This document shows, piece by piece, positions 12,360 to 24,684 of a DNA stretch of 64,000 nt. Made by a program: the position numbers and the translations under genes. The DNA is from Thysanoteuthis rhombus (lineage: Eukaryota; Mollusca; Cephalopoda; Oegopsida; Thysanoteuthidae): positions 42,210,507-42,274,506 of the forward strand of contig OY735207.1 in assembly GCA_963457665.1 (NCBI GenBank). The letters run 5' to 3'. Under the pieces are notes generated by a model. The model was not told the DNA's origin and did not search any database. It worked only from the letters and a program-made list of their open reading frames with translations. Position 1 is the first letter of the stretch. Every line of letters begins with the position of its first letter.

Positions 12360-13570
12360 ATCTATGAAATATACAGCTCTTCATAAAAATGTCTTCACAG
12401 GAATTAATACAACGACGAAATAACCCGTATACCCATTCACGGCCAGTCTGTGCACTTGAAAAATGTTAGTCTAACGTTATGAATTTTCTTTAAAGCGATT
12501 TTATCTTTTTTTCAACACTTCCATTTGATCATGTGTACAGGCATTGAAATCTGAGACAAGTTTCCCCATATCTATTCTCTGCGGTCAGTCTATTCATGAA
12601 AGATATCCCTCCCTTTTATTTATTTTTTTATTCATTTATTTTATTTTTTTTTACTTTCTTCATGGTCTGATTAGTCTTGTCCTGCTAAAGTCTTGCCAAA
12701 TAATGCCACTGCCAGTGATATAACCTGAGTAAGGATTGAAAAAATGGATATCATTTGAATGTAGTTAACGCAACCCACCGTGCCTAGCTCAACGGAATGT
12801 CACAGGTGAGTCAGGCACCTTTTTTTTTTCCTATTTACGAGCGTGAGAATTTCTCGATGCGGGACATAGTCTCCCTTTGTTGCGTAATCGCTGAAGCAGT
12901 ATCGACATAGTTTAACTCTTTTAGTGCTACTTGTTCTGTCACAGTTATACTCTTTATCGCGTTGTCCATTTTCTTCTGGCCATCAATGGGACTGGGGAAA
13001 TCAGGTCTTGAAGTTACTTACATTATCCTATTTAGCGGTTGTGACGCTGGAATGCTATCTACGAAAATCTTCGTAGAAAACAGTGGACACTTTTGAATTG
13101 ACTTGCTCAAACCTGGTCGCTGTTGCGAAAGCGGCCAATCTTCGTCTTGGCTTAAAACCGTTCCCAGCGTTTGGGTCATTGGCGAATGTAATCACAAGAC
13201 TCGTGCCGTGTCGCTGATATGTTCACCAAGTCCAGAGAAAGAACTGGCTGGCTGTGGTGCTAAAAACAGCAAGGATGGGGATACTTGTACGTTAGACGTG
13301 AGAACACTATCCCGTTATGCTTTTTTATTTTTAATCTGCTGTGATTTGTTTTATAGCAAGACCGCCTTTCAAGTAATGAAGTAAAATTATAAACTTAGGA
13401 AGAAAGTACCACGTAGTTTATTTCTGTCACCTATAAATTTATTAATAAAATGTGTTCTACTGCTGAGTTGACCAACTGCTTCAAGCATTCAGCATTGTAA
13501 GTTTTTCTCTCCCGTGTGATCGTCTATTGGGGGATTTTAGTCCCCACCAAAAGCTAACGACTTAAAAGAT
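12360..13570. other. non-coding, no supported gene
   Basis: A somewhat GC-richer patch with a 93-codon open frame lies at 13103-13384. It has no known domain and no clear splice sites, so I do not call it a gene. T-rich runs occur near 12610-12655. Confidence 0.4.
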
Positions 13571-13574
13571 ATCA

Positions 13575-13935
13575 TCAGTCTTTTTTAACTTCTGTCATTG
13601 GACACAGACCTTCCCCAAGAATCGCTAGATCTCGCTATCGTTGGTATCACGGTACGAATATTTCCTGAGCCTATCTAAATTGTCACGCCATCTTATTTTC
13701 TATCGTCCAGTTTTTCCGGTGATCCATATTGTTATCGCAATGTCAAGCGGTTTTCCGTCATTCTTGTAACGTGACCTGCCCATTGCCATTTGAGTTATTT
13801 TAATGGATTATGTGTTGTCTCCGAATCCCCCCTTTTTTTTCTCTGATAAATTTTGCTTTATCGTGATCTCTCCGTGTGATGTTGAGCGTCATCCTTTCTT
13901 GTGCATGTTGGGCCGTTCTTGAATAATCTTGAAGT
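13575..13935 (-). mobile_element. RTE-like LINE 3' fragment, copy 2
   Basis: The sequence aligns by eye with copies 1 and 3, including the revcomp of CTTGTAACGTGACCTGCCCA (the WAGHVAR region). It ends with GACTGATGAT, the same 3' terminal microsatellite-like tail seen in copies 3 and 4. It is more decayed than copy 1, with indels that break the frame. Confidence 0.7.
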
Positions 13936-13939
13936 ACGA

Positions 13940-14735
13940 AACCGAAAAAGAAAATAAGACCAAGTTGCATTTTCTTATTCTCGCTGTGGTGTTAGTAAGG
14001 GGTCAAATTTCAAAAGCAAATCTTGGAGAATCAATCAAAATATTTCAACTTCTCACCTGAATTGTTTGTTTTATATAATCTTTTCTGTTATATTCCACAT
14101 CTGTCAAGTTGTCAGATTATGGTAACTTTGTTTGAAGAAGAGGCTAATGTTGACAAAAGTCTGAAATATGAAAAAAAAAAATAGCTATATACGGGCATAG
14201 TATTTTAAGGCTTTTTCGTCAGTCCCCGCTGGACCAAAAAATTCGAAACTAGTCGAAATTAGAATCAATTTTATCACTAAAAGATTTTATTAATTCCCCT
14301 ATCTAAGAGTTGAGGTTAGGGGTTTTCATCTTCGTGTTCGAGTCTTTGTTGGCTGAAAAAAAAGAAAATGGAACCTAATCTATTTTTTTCTGTACTTTAA
14401 AATTATGGGCGTTAGATGTACACTAACGAAAAAGACCTGATTATTATCTATTTTTTGTCTACTACTCAAACGCGAAATGTTTTCCACTTTGAAATTCAAT
14501 TCATATGACAGTGACATCTAGACCAGCTTTACATCCTTCGTTTAAATTTTGAATCTGGTTCGTCTGACTTCAATTTCCTGTCTGTCGAATATCTATCTGG
14601 GCGAGCAGCGATATCATTCTCAAGGTTGCTAAGTAGAATAGACATTACTTGATGGTTTATAATGTACAATATCGCTCATAAATGACTACACACCTACCAC
14701 TTTTTTCTAAGTTCATTCTCTTCTAAACCAAACAT
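13940..14735. other. non-coding, nothing recognised
   Basis: AT-rich DNA without a supported exon or known repeat. Confidence 0.4.
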
Positions 14736-14740
14736 AGCTG

Positions 14741-14958
14741 GATTTTATCATTTCTCGTGGAATGTTGCACAATCAAAACAGATATTATCAAGTATTGAAT
14801 TCTGTGGTTTTGAAACTGTTGTCAAAAAGATGAATATGGTGCTGTTAAAAAATGAGTACCACCCACGAAAAAAATATTTTTGGCCACTGTTGTGTTTGGC
14901 CGTAAATAATGATAATATCGTTTTGATTGTGTAATGTTTCAGTAGAAATGATAAAATC
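14741..14958. mobile_element. foldback (palindromic) MITE-like element
   Basis: Two arms of about 50 bp are imperfect inverted repeats. The left arm (14741-14790) begins GATTTTATCATTTCT and ends AATCAAAACAGATATTATCA. The right arm (14910-14958) is its reverse complement with a handful of mismatches, and about 120 bp lie between. Such a structure would fold into a long hairpin and is typical of MITEs or foldback elements. The family was not identified. Confidence 0.65.
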
Positions 14959-14964
14959 TTTCTG

Positions 14965-15236
14965 TGTATAATAAAAAATTTCGAAAAATTGGTTGGGGTG
15001 TACTCATTTAAGGTCGACTGTATGTGCTGACATTGTTGAAGGTATGAGAGATTGATTTTACTGCTATCTGTGACTGCTATCGATAAAGAGATAGTCGAAT
15101 TTGGTCCAATGCGTAAGTTTCTTGGAAAGCTGATTTTAGCGGCAAGGTGCTTAGTAGGGAATCAACTGTTTTGTGTTAAAATGTATTACTTTCTAGACCA
15201 TTCAACAAAGATAATTTCCCAAAATTACTTAAAACG

Positions 15237-15268
<32 letters not shown>

Positions 15269-16780
15269 TTTTGAATTGCCTCTCTGGTCGACCATACGAA
15301 ATATCGATTCCATAACTACCTGATCTTGTTAGGATCACTGAATTCAAACTAGTCTCTGACAGGTGGGCGATGAGAAATGCTTGGGCTAGGATTGAGGTTT
15401 TTACATTATGATCCAGAATCTGGCTAAAGTTCCGTAGGAAAATTTGATTGGAGGGGAATTATTTCCAGAAATGTTTAGATGTCGCCGTCTGGTACATTCT
15501 CCATTCATGACGGCATCAAAAATGGCAGCTGCACTACCACGAAACTTGCCATATCTCAGTTAATACTGGTCCGATCCGCATGGAAATTGGGTCGATATGT
15601 TTTAATTGATATTCATAAGATTAATAGTAATGCTTTCATAACTATTTTTAGTCCTATTCAACAAATTTTATTTTACTTTTTATCGATCATTTTTATACGA
15701 CAGATTCCTCGATGTTTTACCACGCGTAAAGCGATATGATACAAAAAATGAATATTTTCAAAGAATTATCATCTTACGAACATTTTTAGATATCATCAAA
15801 GGGTTTTTCATAGGCTACATCTGACCCTTTTTACATTTGCAAAACGAATAACTGGCAAACTCCTGAGTATTTGGCATGTTTCACATAGCTACATACCCCA
15901 ATGAAATCATTAGGATACTTTTAAGTTGGTTCATGGTACCAAACCATTTTCTGTCACTTCAAAACTAAATTCAAGGGTCTAAGGGAAGAACCATTTCATA
16001 AATGCGGTCTTGTTGAAGGTACGTATAGATGAATAACCCCAAGAAACGTCCCTTCTCACTTCCGTTTGTGGGTGTAAAATCTTCAATTTTATATGGAATT
16101 ATGTATTATGAATTATAATGAACGTCGAATAAAGCTATTCAATTTTCTAATCAAATTGCTGGTGTATAAACAGAGACCGGACTGTCAAACTGCTCCTTGT
16201 TCAACATGCTCGCATATCAACGCTCTAAAGCAGTGATTTCCAAACTTTTCTGAATAACGGTGTCTCAAGTGTATACGGATTTCTTGAGTCAGAAACACTG
16301 AACAATTGCATTTACGTTCACGTGTCTCCGCCTCTGGTTTGTGTTGTATCGCAACTTTCACAATGCTTATCAATGTTCGATAAAAATGTTTCCGTTTGTG
16401 CCAAAACAAAGCCTGCAACTTAAAAGAAAAAAATTCTCTGTTTGAATTAACTTTTTAATTTTTATAATCAACTCTTTAGTATTAACATTTTTCGAATATC
16501 CTGCAGCGCTCCCGGGAGCTAGAGAGCTACGGCGCATAGTTTGGGAATCACTGCTCTAAAGAGTAAAGAATTTATCAATCTTCAATGTGGGTTTATCAAC
16601 TTTTGTGCCAAGCGACCGTAATGGAGAGTGCTCAGGCAGTTACTGCTTGCAAGGCATATAAGCGAACCATGGTCTCTGACTGGTGTCCCCGATGATATAT
16701 TGTGCCCACGAGGAGTGCCCAGTAAGACTATTAGCAATCGCTTGCGTGATCATTTTGCTAAGCGTTGCTCTACAGTAACC
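14965..16780. other. non-coding, no gene seen
   Basis: Poly(T) at 15238-15265 and AT-rich sequence. Open frames at 15052-15267, 15479-15739 and 16185-16418 have no recognisable domain. Confidence 0.4.
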
Positions 16781-16785
16781 GACAT

Positions 16786-17200
16786 TACGTAGGCTTGCCA
16801 AAAAGTTTGTAGCCTATTTTTTTTTTTTTTTTTTTTTTTTAACGCTAAAATCTTTCTGGTCAATTTGCTGAACAAATTGTGAATGCTCACGTGCATATAA
16901 GAAGTCAGTTCGGAAAATACCGAGTCACCTAGTATTGATGAAAAAATGGCCTACTCAGGACAAAGGTGCCTTAGTTCCCTTCAAAGTACACTTCTTTGGG
17001 CATCACACACTAATCGCAGCGTCTCTTCCAAATTTCAAGTCTTTGCAGACTTTTCTCGAAATCACTATCAGCTGTTACGTCGATTTCTCCTTAATCTCGA
17101 CCATGGTCTGAAATCGCCTATCTGGAAAAGCCAGAAGTTCCAGGGAGCCAAATGAAGACTGTTGGGCGGCGATGGACATTGGTGATGCAATCTTTAAAAA
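16786..17200 (-). mobile_element. mariner 3' fragment, copy 3
   Basis: Minus-strand translation shows HLAPWNFWLF (compare mariner YSPDLAPCDFFLF), then RFQTMVEIKEKST and DFEKSLQRLEIWKRRCD, and a terminal VYFEGN before a stop. The 3' terminal repeat reads CTACAAACTTTTTGGCAAGC then CTACGTA, ending at 16786 next to a TA. The catalytic region upstream is missing or unrecognisable beyond about 17200. Frame breaks are present. Confidence 0.75.
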
Positions 17201-17335
17201 AAAAAAAAAAACCCTGTATGAAATGTGAATAATGGTCAGGCTCAGCCGTTGTGAATGTGATAATCACATGATTCACTTCCCCATTGAATAGCGTTTCGCT
17301 CTCGACTGAGTAACCCACCAGACTTTTTTTTCATC

Positions 17336-17473
17336 AGTGATCCCTTCCCAACAAAAGGCGAGAAAAATAATTTATTCATTCACAGATCACCCCCTTTTCT
17401 GTTGATCTTCCGCAACACAGAATACTGCCAAAAGACATTAGAATGGGTTCCATTGAGTAACTAACCAGACCTG
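17336..17473 (+). repeat. dispersed 'CCCAACAAAA' repeat, copy 2
   Basis: Same block order as the 12207 and 37734 copies, including TTATTCATTCACAGATCACC, ACTGCCAAAAGAC and TTGAGTAACTAACCAGACCTG split by small indels. A second partial end (GAGTAACCCACCAGACTT) lies just upstream near 17308, hinting at a former tandem pair. Confidence 0.6.
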
Positions 17474-17479
17474 TTGATA

Positions 17480-19285
17480 TTGTTAATTAATTAATTCGAT
17501 TATTGCTGTCGCAGTCTGGCTGTAGCAACGGATGCTCCTGATAACCTAAGCAAATATTTACTGTCACCAAGTTATCTTAGTCTGACTCAATTCCACAATT
17601 GTAAAATCGAAATCTCAAACAATGTTTGCGAGACTATCTTGTTAATTACCATTCGACAAAAGTTAGTGGCTGTATTGTAGGCTCTTCTTGCGATGTTTAC
17701 TATGAGTGGATTTGGTCTCCTAGACTGGATTGGGTTAATTTTTTTTTCTTACCTGAAATCGTACTTTTCTAATAATACATTCTTACTATTTAATTCTCTT
17801 TCGTACCGTAACAAATGAGAGCGTTCACTAAATGCTGTGGAAGGATCTGAATAACAAACTTTAAAAGGCAGCATTTCATCCGAACAAATATTAACTGATT
17901 ATTCTCCTCGTTGTACGCATTAGTGGCCTCGGTTTCATAACCGAATCTGGCCAAACATTTAAAAATTTGCTCTGCACTATTTGTTTTGAATAACGTACTC
18001 GTAACTGTCAAGGGGGAATAGTGTTCGTATTGAAATTCATAGAATTCCATTTAGTTAAAAGATCTCCACCCACAACAATCCTTGACGGCTCTAAAATAAA
18101 TGGAATTCCGGTCATATTTCCTAGACACACTTGCATGGAATTCCTGTCTGTTTACAAGTGAAAATGGATCTGTCCAAATTGGCTTCTTTTCTTTCCTTCC
18201 TTTTCTTTTTTTCTTTTTTATTCAGTTCTGATTAAAAAGTCATTAACATATTTTTCTATATGTGCTGAAAAGACAACTAATATTAAAGCGTATCTTGAAT
18301 TTTTATTAGATGAAGCACTGTCAACCATTAATTTTTGTCTGGCATTTCTTTCATCTTGACTTCAGCTGCTCTTCATAGCAATTACTCTCCTAAATAAACA
18401 AAAGAGTATCGGAAATAAGGAATAAGCTCTTTACGAAACCCTTTTTTTGCCCCGGGAACCTTTTCTCCTAACACCTGCTCTTTTGCTTGACCTGCTGGAT
18501 CTTCTACGGTAAGCAGGATATCAACCCTAACCATACAAACTTACTCTCCCGATCTGAAATGCAAAATGTAGAAACAATAAAGCAAGCAAAATAATCGATT
18601 TCCGAGCCAGGTTATAATATTCCCCCCCTTTCAACTCAACGATACGCATTTTACGTCGGAAAAGTATGTGTGCGTGTAATATGATTCTATAAGACGATTC
18701 TATGCTACATAGAGTTATCAAAGATAGACCCATGCATCTTGATTTCTCAAACTCTCCCTTCATCAGTGGGTTATGCAGAGAGGATAAATCAAATACTATT
18801 CTCGATCTCCTGATCTTGCACATCGAGGCCTTTCCCCACGAGACATTCTGATGTATTCAATTTACCTTACTTGAAGAAAAAAAAATGTCTAATTATTTAA
18901 CAATTTGACACGTGCACTGCTACCTTAGACAGTGCAACATATAGCGTAATAAAATGGGCGTGTCCCCTGCTTAGTTGCCGTCGCTATTCAAATTGCCTTC
19001 TAACCGTGGAATGGGCACACGTGTGCTACGTGTGACATTCAACGTGTTGAGCAAAATATCATTTACTTGTCTACCCTTGCATTAAAAAAAATGACTGCGA
19101 AGATTGAGTAATTCTGAAATTGCCATGAACTTACAAAATACTAGAAACATTATTGAGCAGCATTTTCTTGTCTATCGTCAATATATTGAATATTGAACTA
19201 GTATAAAGGTAGGAAAATAATTGAACATACAATTCATCTATAACGTATAACATTTTATTTCTAATGGTTTGCGTCACTGATGAGC
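17480..19285. other. non-coding, no gene seen
   Basis: No exon is supported. A segment at 18285-18440 (CTTGAATTTTTATTAGATGA onward) resembles 43110-43200 in an ASCC2 intron, so it is probably another dispersed repeat. Confidence 0.4.
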
Positions 19286-19289
19286 TAAG

Positions 19290-19690
19290 CGTGACAGGCG
19301 ACAAATCATCATCAGTCTCTAGTCGTCGGACGTAGACTTTCTCTAGGATTCGCCACATCTCTTTATGGTAGGCGTCGCGGAGCCGATATTTTCCGAACCT
19401 GTCCAGTTCGTCTCGCCATCTCCTATTCTGTCGGCCTCAGTCACGCATCTGGTGTCTGGATATCCGTTGTGAGTCGTGAAGTCCATCGGTTGTCTGCCAT
19501 TCTTGCAACATGGCCAGCCCACTGCCACTTGAGTTTTCTAATGGTTTCTATGATGTGTTGGACCCTTGTTTTCCCCTTATATACTGTGCTGTCTTGTGAT
19601 CTCTCCATGTGATATTGAGCATGATTCTCTCGTGTGCACGTTGCATGGTTCTCAGTTTGCGGGTCAGTCCTGCACGTTGCTAACTATTAT
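19290..19690 (-). mobile_element. RTE-like LINE 3' fragment, copy 3
   Basis: Minus-strand translation in successive frames gives WRDHKTAQYI, RKLKWQWAGHVARM and ATPTIKRCGES, followed by the 3' tail GACTGATGATGATT near 19305. It matches copy 1 over its whole length, and one reading-frame shift separates the two protein blocks. 5' truncation is the usual fate of such elements. Confidence 0.8.
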
Positions 19691-19974
19691 ATGCGAGGAT
19701 GCTTGTTCAAACTTGTATGAGAAAATTTTGTACTCTTTAGAAATGAATGGTCGTCACTTAGATGAGCTGCTTTGAATCCAGAGAATATTGTAGCTCTCTT
19801 CTATCGCAGTTTATGAGAGATCGTCTTTAGTGTATGCTGTTTTGTAAGATGTAGACTTTTATTCTCGTCAAGATTACGAGTAATGACTGCCGTATTGCTG
19901 CAGGCCAATTCGGTATTGATATTCAATAGGTTTAGTGTAAGTATAAGCATGGTATAAATAAATAAATAATTTTT

Positions 19975-20062
19975 GAAGGGGTCATGTAGTGAGGATCGAA
20001 CCATCATCCATGATTATAATCTGTGAGACTATGTTGCTAACCATTGCTCCCTGGTGAGGTGC
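19975..20062 (-). repeat. tRNA-like SINE head
   Basis: On the minus strand, GGGAGCAATGGTTAGCAACA is followed about 45 nt later by GGTTCGATCC, a perfect polymerase III B box. A clean acceptor stem and anticodon arm could not be drawn, so this is a tRNA-derived repeat or tRNA relic rather than a working tRNA gene. Confidence 0.5.
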
Positions 20063-20064
20063 TC

Positions 20065-21180
20065 TTGATGCACATTATGAGAGTTCGATTTACACCATTT
20101 AGTTTCAATTTTACGGGAAAAAATTTTTCAGCATTAGTTTTGCAGTGAGCCGGTAAATGAGCAACGTACTCTCTCACTCTCTCTCTCATCTACTGTCCCT
20201 CCCAGCACCCAACGTCTCAGTCTAACATACCATCATCTCCATGTTTGGGTCGGGTAACTCAACAAAAAAAAATTGCTCTTCGCTTTTTACCATTCTGGCC
20301 TACGAAAGTGTTTTTTTTTTTTTTTTTTCTTTTTTTTCTCTCTCCAATCTTTTTCTTTTTATGAAGAACTCTTCTTCCAGATAGCAGAAGATCATATATA
20401 TATATATATGTGTGTGTGTGTGCTTTGCAGATATTCGAATATACAGTATAGACGTGTAAACTTTGATATCTAGTATGTCTTTATATGACCGAAGATCTGT
20501 ACAGTGACAAAACTAACGAACTGTGTCATAAAACCCGAACTGTTCTTCTGTCTGACATTTTAAAAATGCCAGAAATTATCATGGACCCCTCCCCCTGCCA
20601 CAAGGAATGGGGTGTACGGAGATACATTTCAGATTGGGGGCGCGGGAAGCAAAAGAGTACATCCGGAATATATCTTAACGGAAATAGTTACCAGCGGTGT
20701 ACTACACCATCTTTCTATTCCGGTACATTAAGTTGGGGTTACATGAAACAATCGTACAGCACCATTATCCTTTGACTATGAGTTTCAACCTTTCAAACCC
20801 TTACACTTTAGGTGAGAAGACCTGACTCAAGGAGTGAGGAGCGAATGCCTCGTTGTCACCCCCTCCCATCGGACGCCTACAGAAAGATTGGGGGGAGGCT
20901 TATAATCCTTCATCTCCTATACAGATGTTTTCATTGTAGCTTTGAAGACCAGGAAAGAAAATTATCCAACCAGGATTAATGACCAGCTTTTGAGATATTA
21001 TCTGAACGATACCACCTGGTTTTAATAATATATCACAAAAGCAACGAGTAATAATATGGATATAAAATTCTTTGGTTAACAACAACGAAAAAAGGATACG
21101 ATATTGTTATGTAGGTAGCTGAAAAAATCCCTGTAATTTCAATATGCTAATGGAAGGAGAGCGACGGCTTTGCAATTATA
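20065..21180. other. non-coding, no gene seen
   Basis: Contains T-rich and (TA)n(TG)n tracts near 20311-20420. The 96-codon open frame at 20485-20775 shows no known domain. Confidence 0.4.
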
Positions 21181-21181
21181 A

Positions 21182-21299
21182 TTGATATATATATATATAT
21201 AATATATATATATAATATAATATATATATATATAATATAATATAATATATATATATATATAATATAATATAATATAATATATATATATATATATATATA

Positions 21300-21342
<43 letters not shown>

Positions 21343-21346
21343 ATAT

Positions 21347-21377
<31 letters not shown>

Positions 21378-21378
21378 A

Positions 21379-21446
<68 letters not shown>
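21182..21446. repeat. long interrupted (TA)n tract
   Basis: About 265 bp built almost only of TA dinucleotides with occasional extra A or T bases (TAATATAA interruptions). Such tracts extrude cruciforms easily and are prone to assembly error. Confidence 0.9.
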
Positions 21447-21449
<3 letters not shown>

Positions 21450-21678
21450 ACTTTGTTCCTTAATCAAAAATATCTGATTTTTGTTTAATCAAAACTTATA
21501 ATTCACGCTCAAATTTATTTCAGCAATTTTCAATCTCTGAAAATATCCCAAGCTCCGGATGCCTCGCAACCCCTTTGTCAACACCCTATGTTCCCAAGTA
21601 TATTGTTTGCACTATTTTTGATTGGCTGTACGATTAATTAATTCTTCTATTTCTCCTTTTTGAATATTGTTCTTGCAG

Positions 21679-21702
21679 ACAATGTCGTTCTACCGAGTAT
21701 AG
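21679..21702 (+). CDS. candidate 24-nt microexon of the acidic-tail gene
   Basis: The segment is bounded by a good acceptor (TTCTTGCAG) and a strong donor (GTAAGT). It starts with two bases completing a codon, reads NVVLPSI, and ends with one base. That phase fits the 44-nt exon at 27468 exactly, giving V at the junction. Upstream exons were not found. The call rests on splice sites plus phase, not on homology; a chance occurrence cannot be excluded because the exon is so short. Confidence 0.45.
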   Translation, partial: TMSFYRV

Positions 21703-21704
21703 GT

Positions 21705-22900
21705 AAGTGCATGCCTGCTGCCTTTCAACCCACCTGGCTTGTTTTTTTTTTAATTACCAGTTCAGATAATATCGATTGTAACGAACGTTGTGTAATATTC
21801 CTGTTGGCACAAATGTTACAATCAACTTGCGTGGAAAGATGGCGCTTGAGCAGAGCAGAATTTGTTAATTGATCATAAAAATCGATGCGCATATACGTAC
21901 ATATGCACGCACATATTTTCCCTATCTGTGTGTGTGTGTGTATGAGGGTTGGGATATCTGTATCTATGCGTTTACAACGAGAAACATTTTTATGATGGAA
22001 TTCAATCTCATATTGCGAGCCTATTTTGGGTGTTAATTTCAATATCTTATGGCTAACATCGATTTTTCGGCGTATATCTCTAGGCTGCGTTGAGACTGGT
22101 TCGTAGGTCCAATTAGAATATATTCAACTGCTAATAAAATGCTTAGATTTCAACTTTTAAATATAATTGTAAGATAAACTGTCATTTGAAACAATGTATA
22201 TGTTTCATTTATTCATTAGTGGCAAAACCATCTGGAGACGTTTCCAATCACGGACTATTCAGATTTTTGTGAAGGTTAAACACGATTTAGAGTCTTCACT
22301 CGAACGGCTGAAAAGAATTAACAACTTTTTAAAATTCCAAATTCATACAATCTTTAATAAATGGTAGGAGGGAAAGAGGAGAGCTTTTTTTTTTTTTTTC
22401 TCGATATGTAGTCCAATTCGCGGGGACTTATCTGTGTGAAGCAGAAATCCGATTAACTTGGAGCGTGGTAATTTTGGTTTATAAAGTCCATTCGTTTCTT
22501 TGGATCAAAACTGGTATTAATGTTCGAAGGTCTTGTAGAAATGGATTCGTCGGCCCTCTTATGAAGGTCTTGGAAAGTGGCGTTTCTTGAGTGTTAGACG
22601 AAATTGTTTTGTTGTGGTAGTTATGGTAAAAATCAGTATTTTGTATGGGAAAGACTGGTTTTGTGTTATGGTTTGAATTCGGCACAAGCTGCTTTTGATC
22701 GTTCACATGACTTTTTTAGCGCTTTTCATTGGTCGAATTTTTGACGAATGGAAAAAATTGATTTTAACCTTTGAACATGAGACAATAACAGGTTTTACAA
22801 GCATAACAAATTCAAATGAGACATCAAAATAAGAGACAACCAGTTAGATTGTGATTATGACCAAAAGTTGATGGTCCAGCAAATTCTTAATATGCACACA
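21705..22900. other. putative intron or intergenic DNA
   Basis: No further exon could be supported. Poly(T) near 22386-22400. If the microexon at 21679 is real, this is the start of an intron of about 5.8 kb. Confidence 0.4.
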
Positions 22901-22904
22901 TTAC

Positions 22905-23235
22905 AGGTATTCACTGCTTTACGAAAGTTCACTTTACGCCACGCCACCTTTATGAAAAACTTCTAGCTAGCACAGCTTTGAACTGTCTCTCTGGACATAT
23001 GAGCCTTATCTCAAATTTTGTGCGTCCGTGAACAAGATGTCCTGAGGTATCAGAAAAGCCCAAGAGAGCTCGTAAGGGTGTTGTGCTTAGTGTAGAATTG
23101 GCAGTTAGAAGTTAGTTTATTTTGGGGGACTAGGAACGCTAAAAAAAGTTCAAATATAAATTAATGATAATTGCTTCCTTGCTGTTCGCCATTTCGGCTT
23201 AGGAAAGGTTTCTTTCGAACACTTTAGGACGTAGG
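22905..23235 (+). repeat. dispersed 'GCTTTACGAAAG' element, copy 3 (fullest)
   Basis: The left end GGTATTCACTGCTTTACGAA and the right end CGCCATTTCGGCTTAGGAAA bracket about 330 bp. The interior contains ATAAATTAATGATAATTGCT, a block shared with the partial copies at 48560 and 51760. It is the most complete member in the window and shows no reading frame. Confidence 0.65.
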
Positions 23236-23948
23236 ACAATTAATGATATGCGACACCTTGTAAGGCTACTTTATAAAAGAAAGCATCCATATATAAAAAG
23301 CTATACGTAAGTATATTTACGTCTTTATTATTTCAATCTCTTTTAGGCCCTCGCTTTATATGATCGATCTAATTCTGCTCAGTTTAAAAGCCACCAACAC
23401 GCATTATTACTAATACACGTCCTTGCGTCCTATTAACACTCTATCTTACAGATACCAATCATTCGGACGTATATCTGAATAAACTTTGAGTAAATTACAA
23501 CTGTCACCTATTTTTCTTCTTTTTTGTCAATTGGGTTTGAAATTAACGTTCGCTGTCCATTTTTGACCGATGCCTACCCTGCCTCAAATGTACATCTTTT
23601 TAACATTAGCTCTTTTTTTTTTTCCTGTAAAAAAACTCTTCGTTTATGACGATTTTCTAATTGTCAGTAAAAAAAAAAAAAAAATGTTACAATATTGAGA
23701 TCGTTCTGAACGGTATCATGCCCGAAAAAAAGTGCAGAGAAAGTGATGACAAGTTTGCGTCACTTTCAACGCAAAACAAAGACCAGAAACGAGTCTTCGA
23801 AAAGAAGTAATTAAGTGCTGGGTACCAAAAACGACAGCCTCCTCACTGCTTCTTGTTGTTTTTTTCTTTTTTTTCATCATTACATCACACGAAAAAGGTA
23901 TCCACAAACTTCAGTCTGAGTAGTTTCAGTTTTGAGACTGAGTGAGTG

Positions 23949-23976
23949 TGTATATATATATATATATATATATATT
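23949..23976. repeat. (TA)n microsatellite
   Basis: Short pure TA run next to a dispersed repeat (24000-24170) whose core ATCAATCTGTTCAAATTCC recurs at 54790-54812, also beside a (TA)n tract. Confidence 0.8.
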
Positions 23977-24399
23977 AGCATACTTGTACGCGCTGTTACC
24001 CAAAGGAAGAACAATTGATAGAATATGCAGCTCTTTATTTCTTAGCGGAGTGATTAAGAGCAGTGTGAAATATTCGGTGAGACACGGGAAATACCCGGGA
24101 ACTTGATAGATGAACAGAATTATCAATCTGTTCAAATTCCATGAACTTCTTGATGATACCGAGTGTATTCGTACACCTGCGTTATTCCAAAAGGTCTGAA
24201 GGTGACTCTCTTCTCAGCTCGAACCAATTCCTATAAATTATGCAAATTAAAATCATGTTTGTAAACCTGCAATAAGTTTACTTCCAATCATTTCGGGTTT
24301 GTACCGATTTGACAAGTGCTATCTAAGGTTCTAAGATGAAGTACTGTCATCATTCCATGATTTAATTGGACTTTTATTTTCGTACTTATTTCTATCATT

Positions 24400-24680
24400 A
24401 CGTTAACAAATCCCGCGGGGAGGCTTGTTCTTCGTTGGAAAGATGTTTGCAAACGTGACCTGAAGGCATGCAGCATCAACACAGCTGGGTGGGGCGCTGT
24501 AGGCGCAACAGAATGAGACACCCAGACGAGCGGGAAGAGAGGGCCAGCTGATCAAAAGGAGAGCGTACAGGCGGCAATGGGCGGAGACTGCGCCCACGGA
24601 ACCAGGCATCCTCTACATCTGCAGGAACTGTATCAGTCTGACGCCCGATAATATGACTGTACAATCAGAACGTCGCTGAA
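24400..24680 (+). mobile_element. LINE C-terminal fragment
   Basis: Plus-strand reading gives RWKDVCKRDLKACSINTAGW, the conserved post-RT segment of many invertebrate non-LTR retrotransposons. Farther on comes ILYICRNCISLTPDNM ending QSERR before a stop, where these elements usually carry a Cys-containing finger. At least one frame change and an in-frame stop separate the two blocks. It is a different LINE lineage from the four RTE-like tails. Confidence 0.7.
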
Positions 24681-24684
24681 AATC

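Noticed and set aside
13103-13384. 93-codon plus-strand frame in a GC-richer patch
   Set aside because: No known domain, no clear splice sites, no repeat match; not enough to call a gene.
21147-21467. Ile/Tyr-repeat open frame
   Set aside because: Pure translation of a TA tract.
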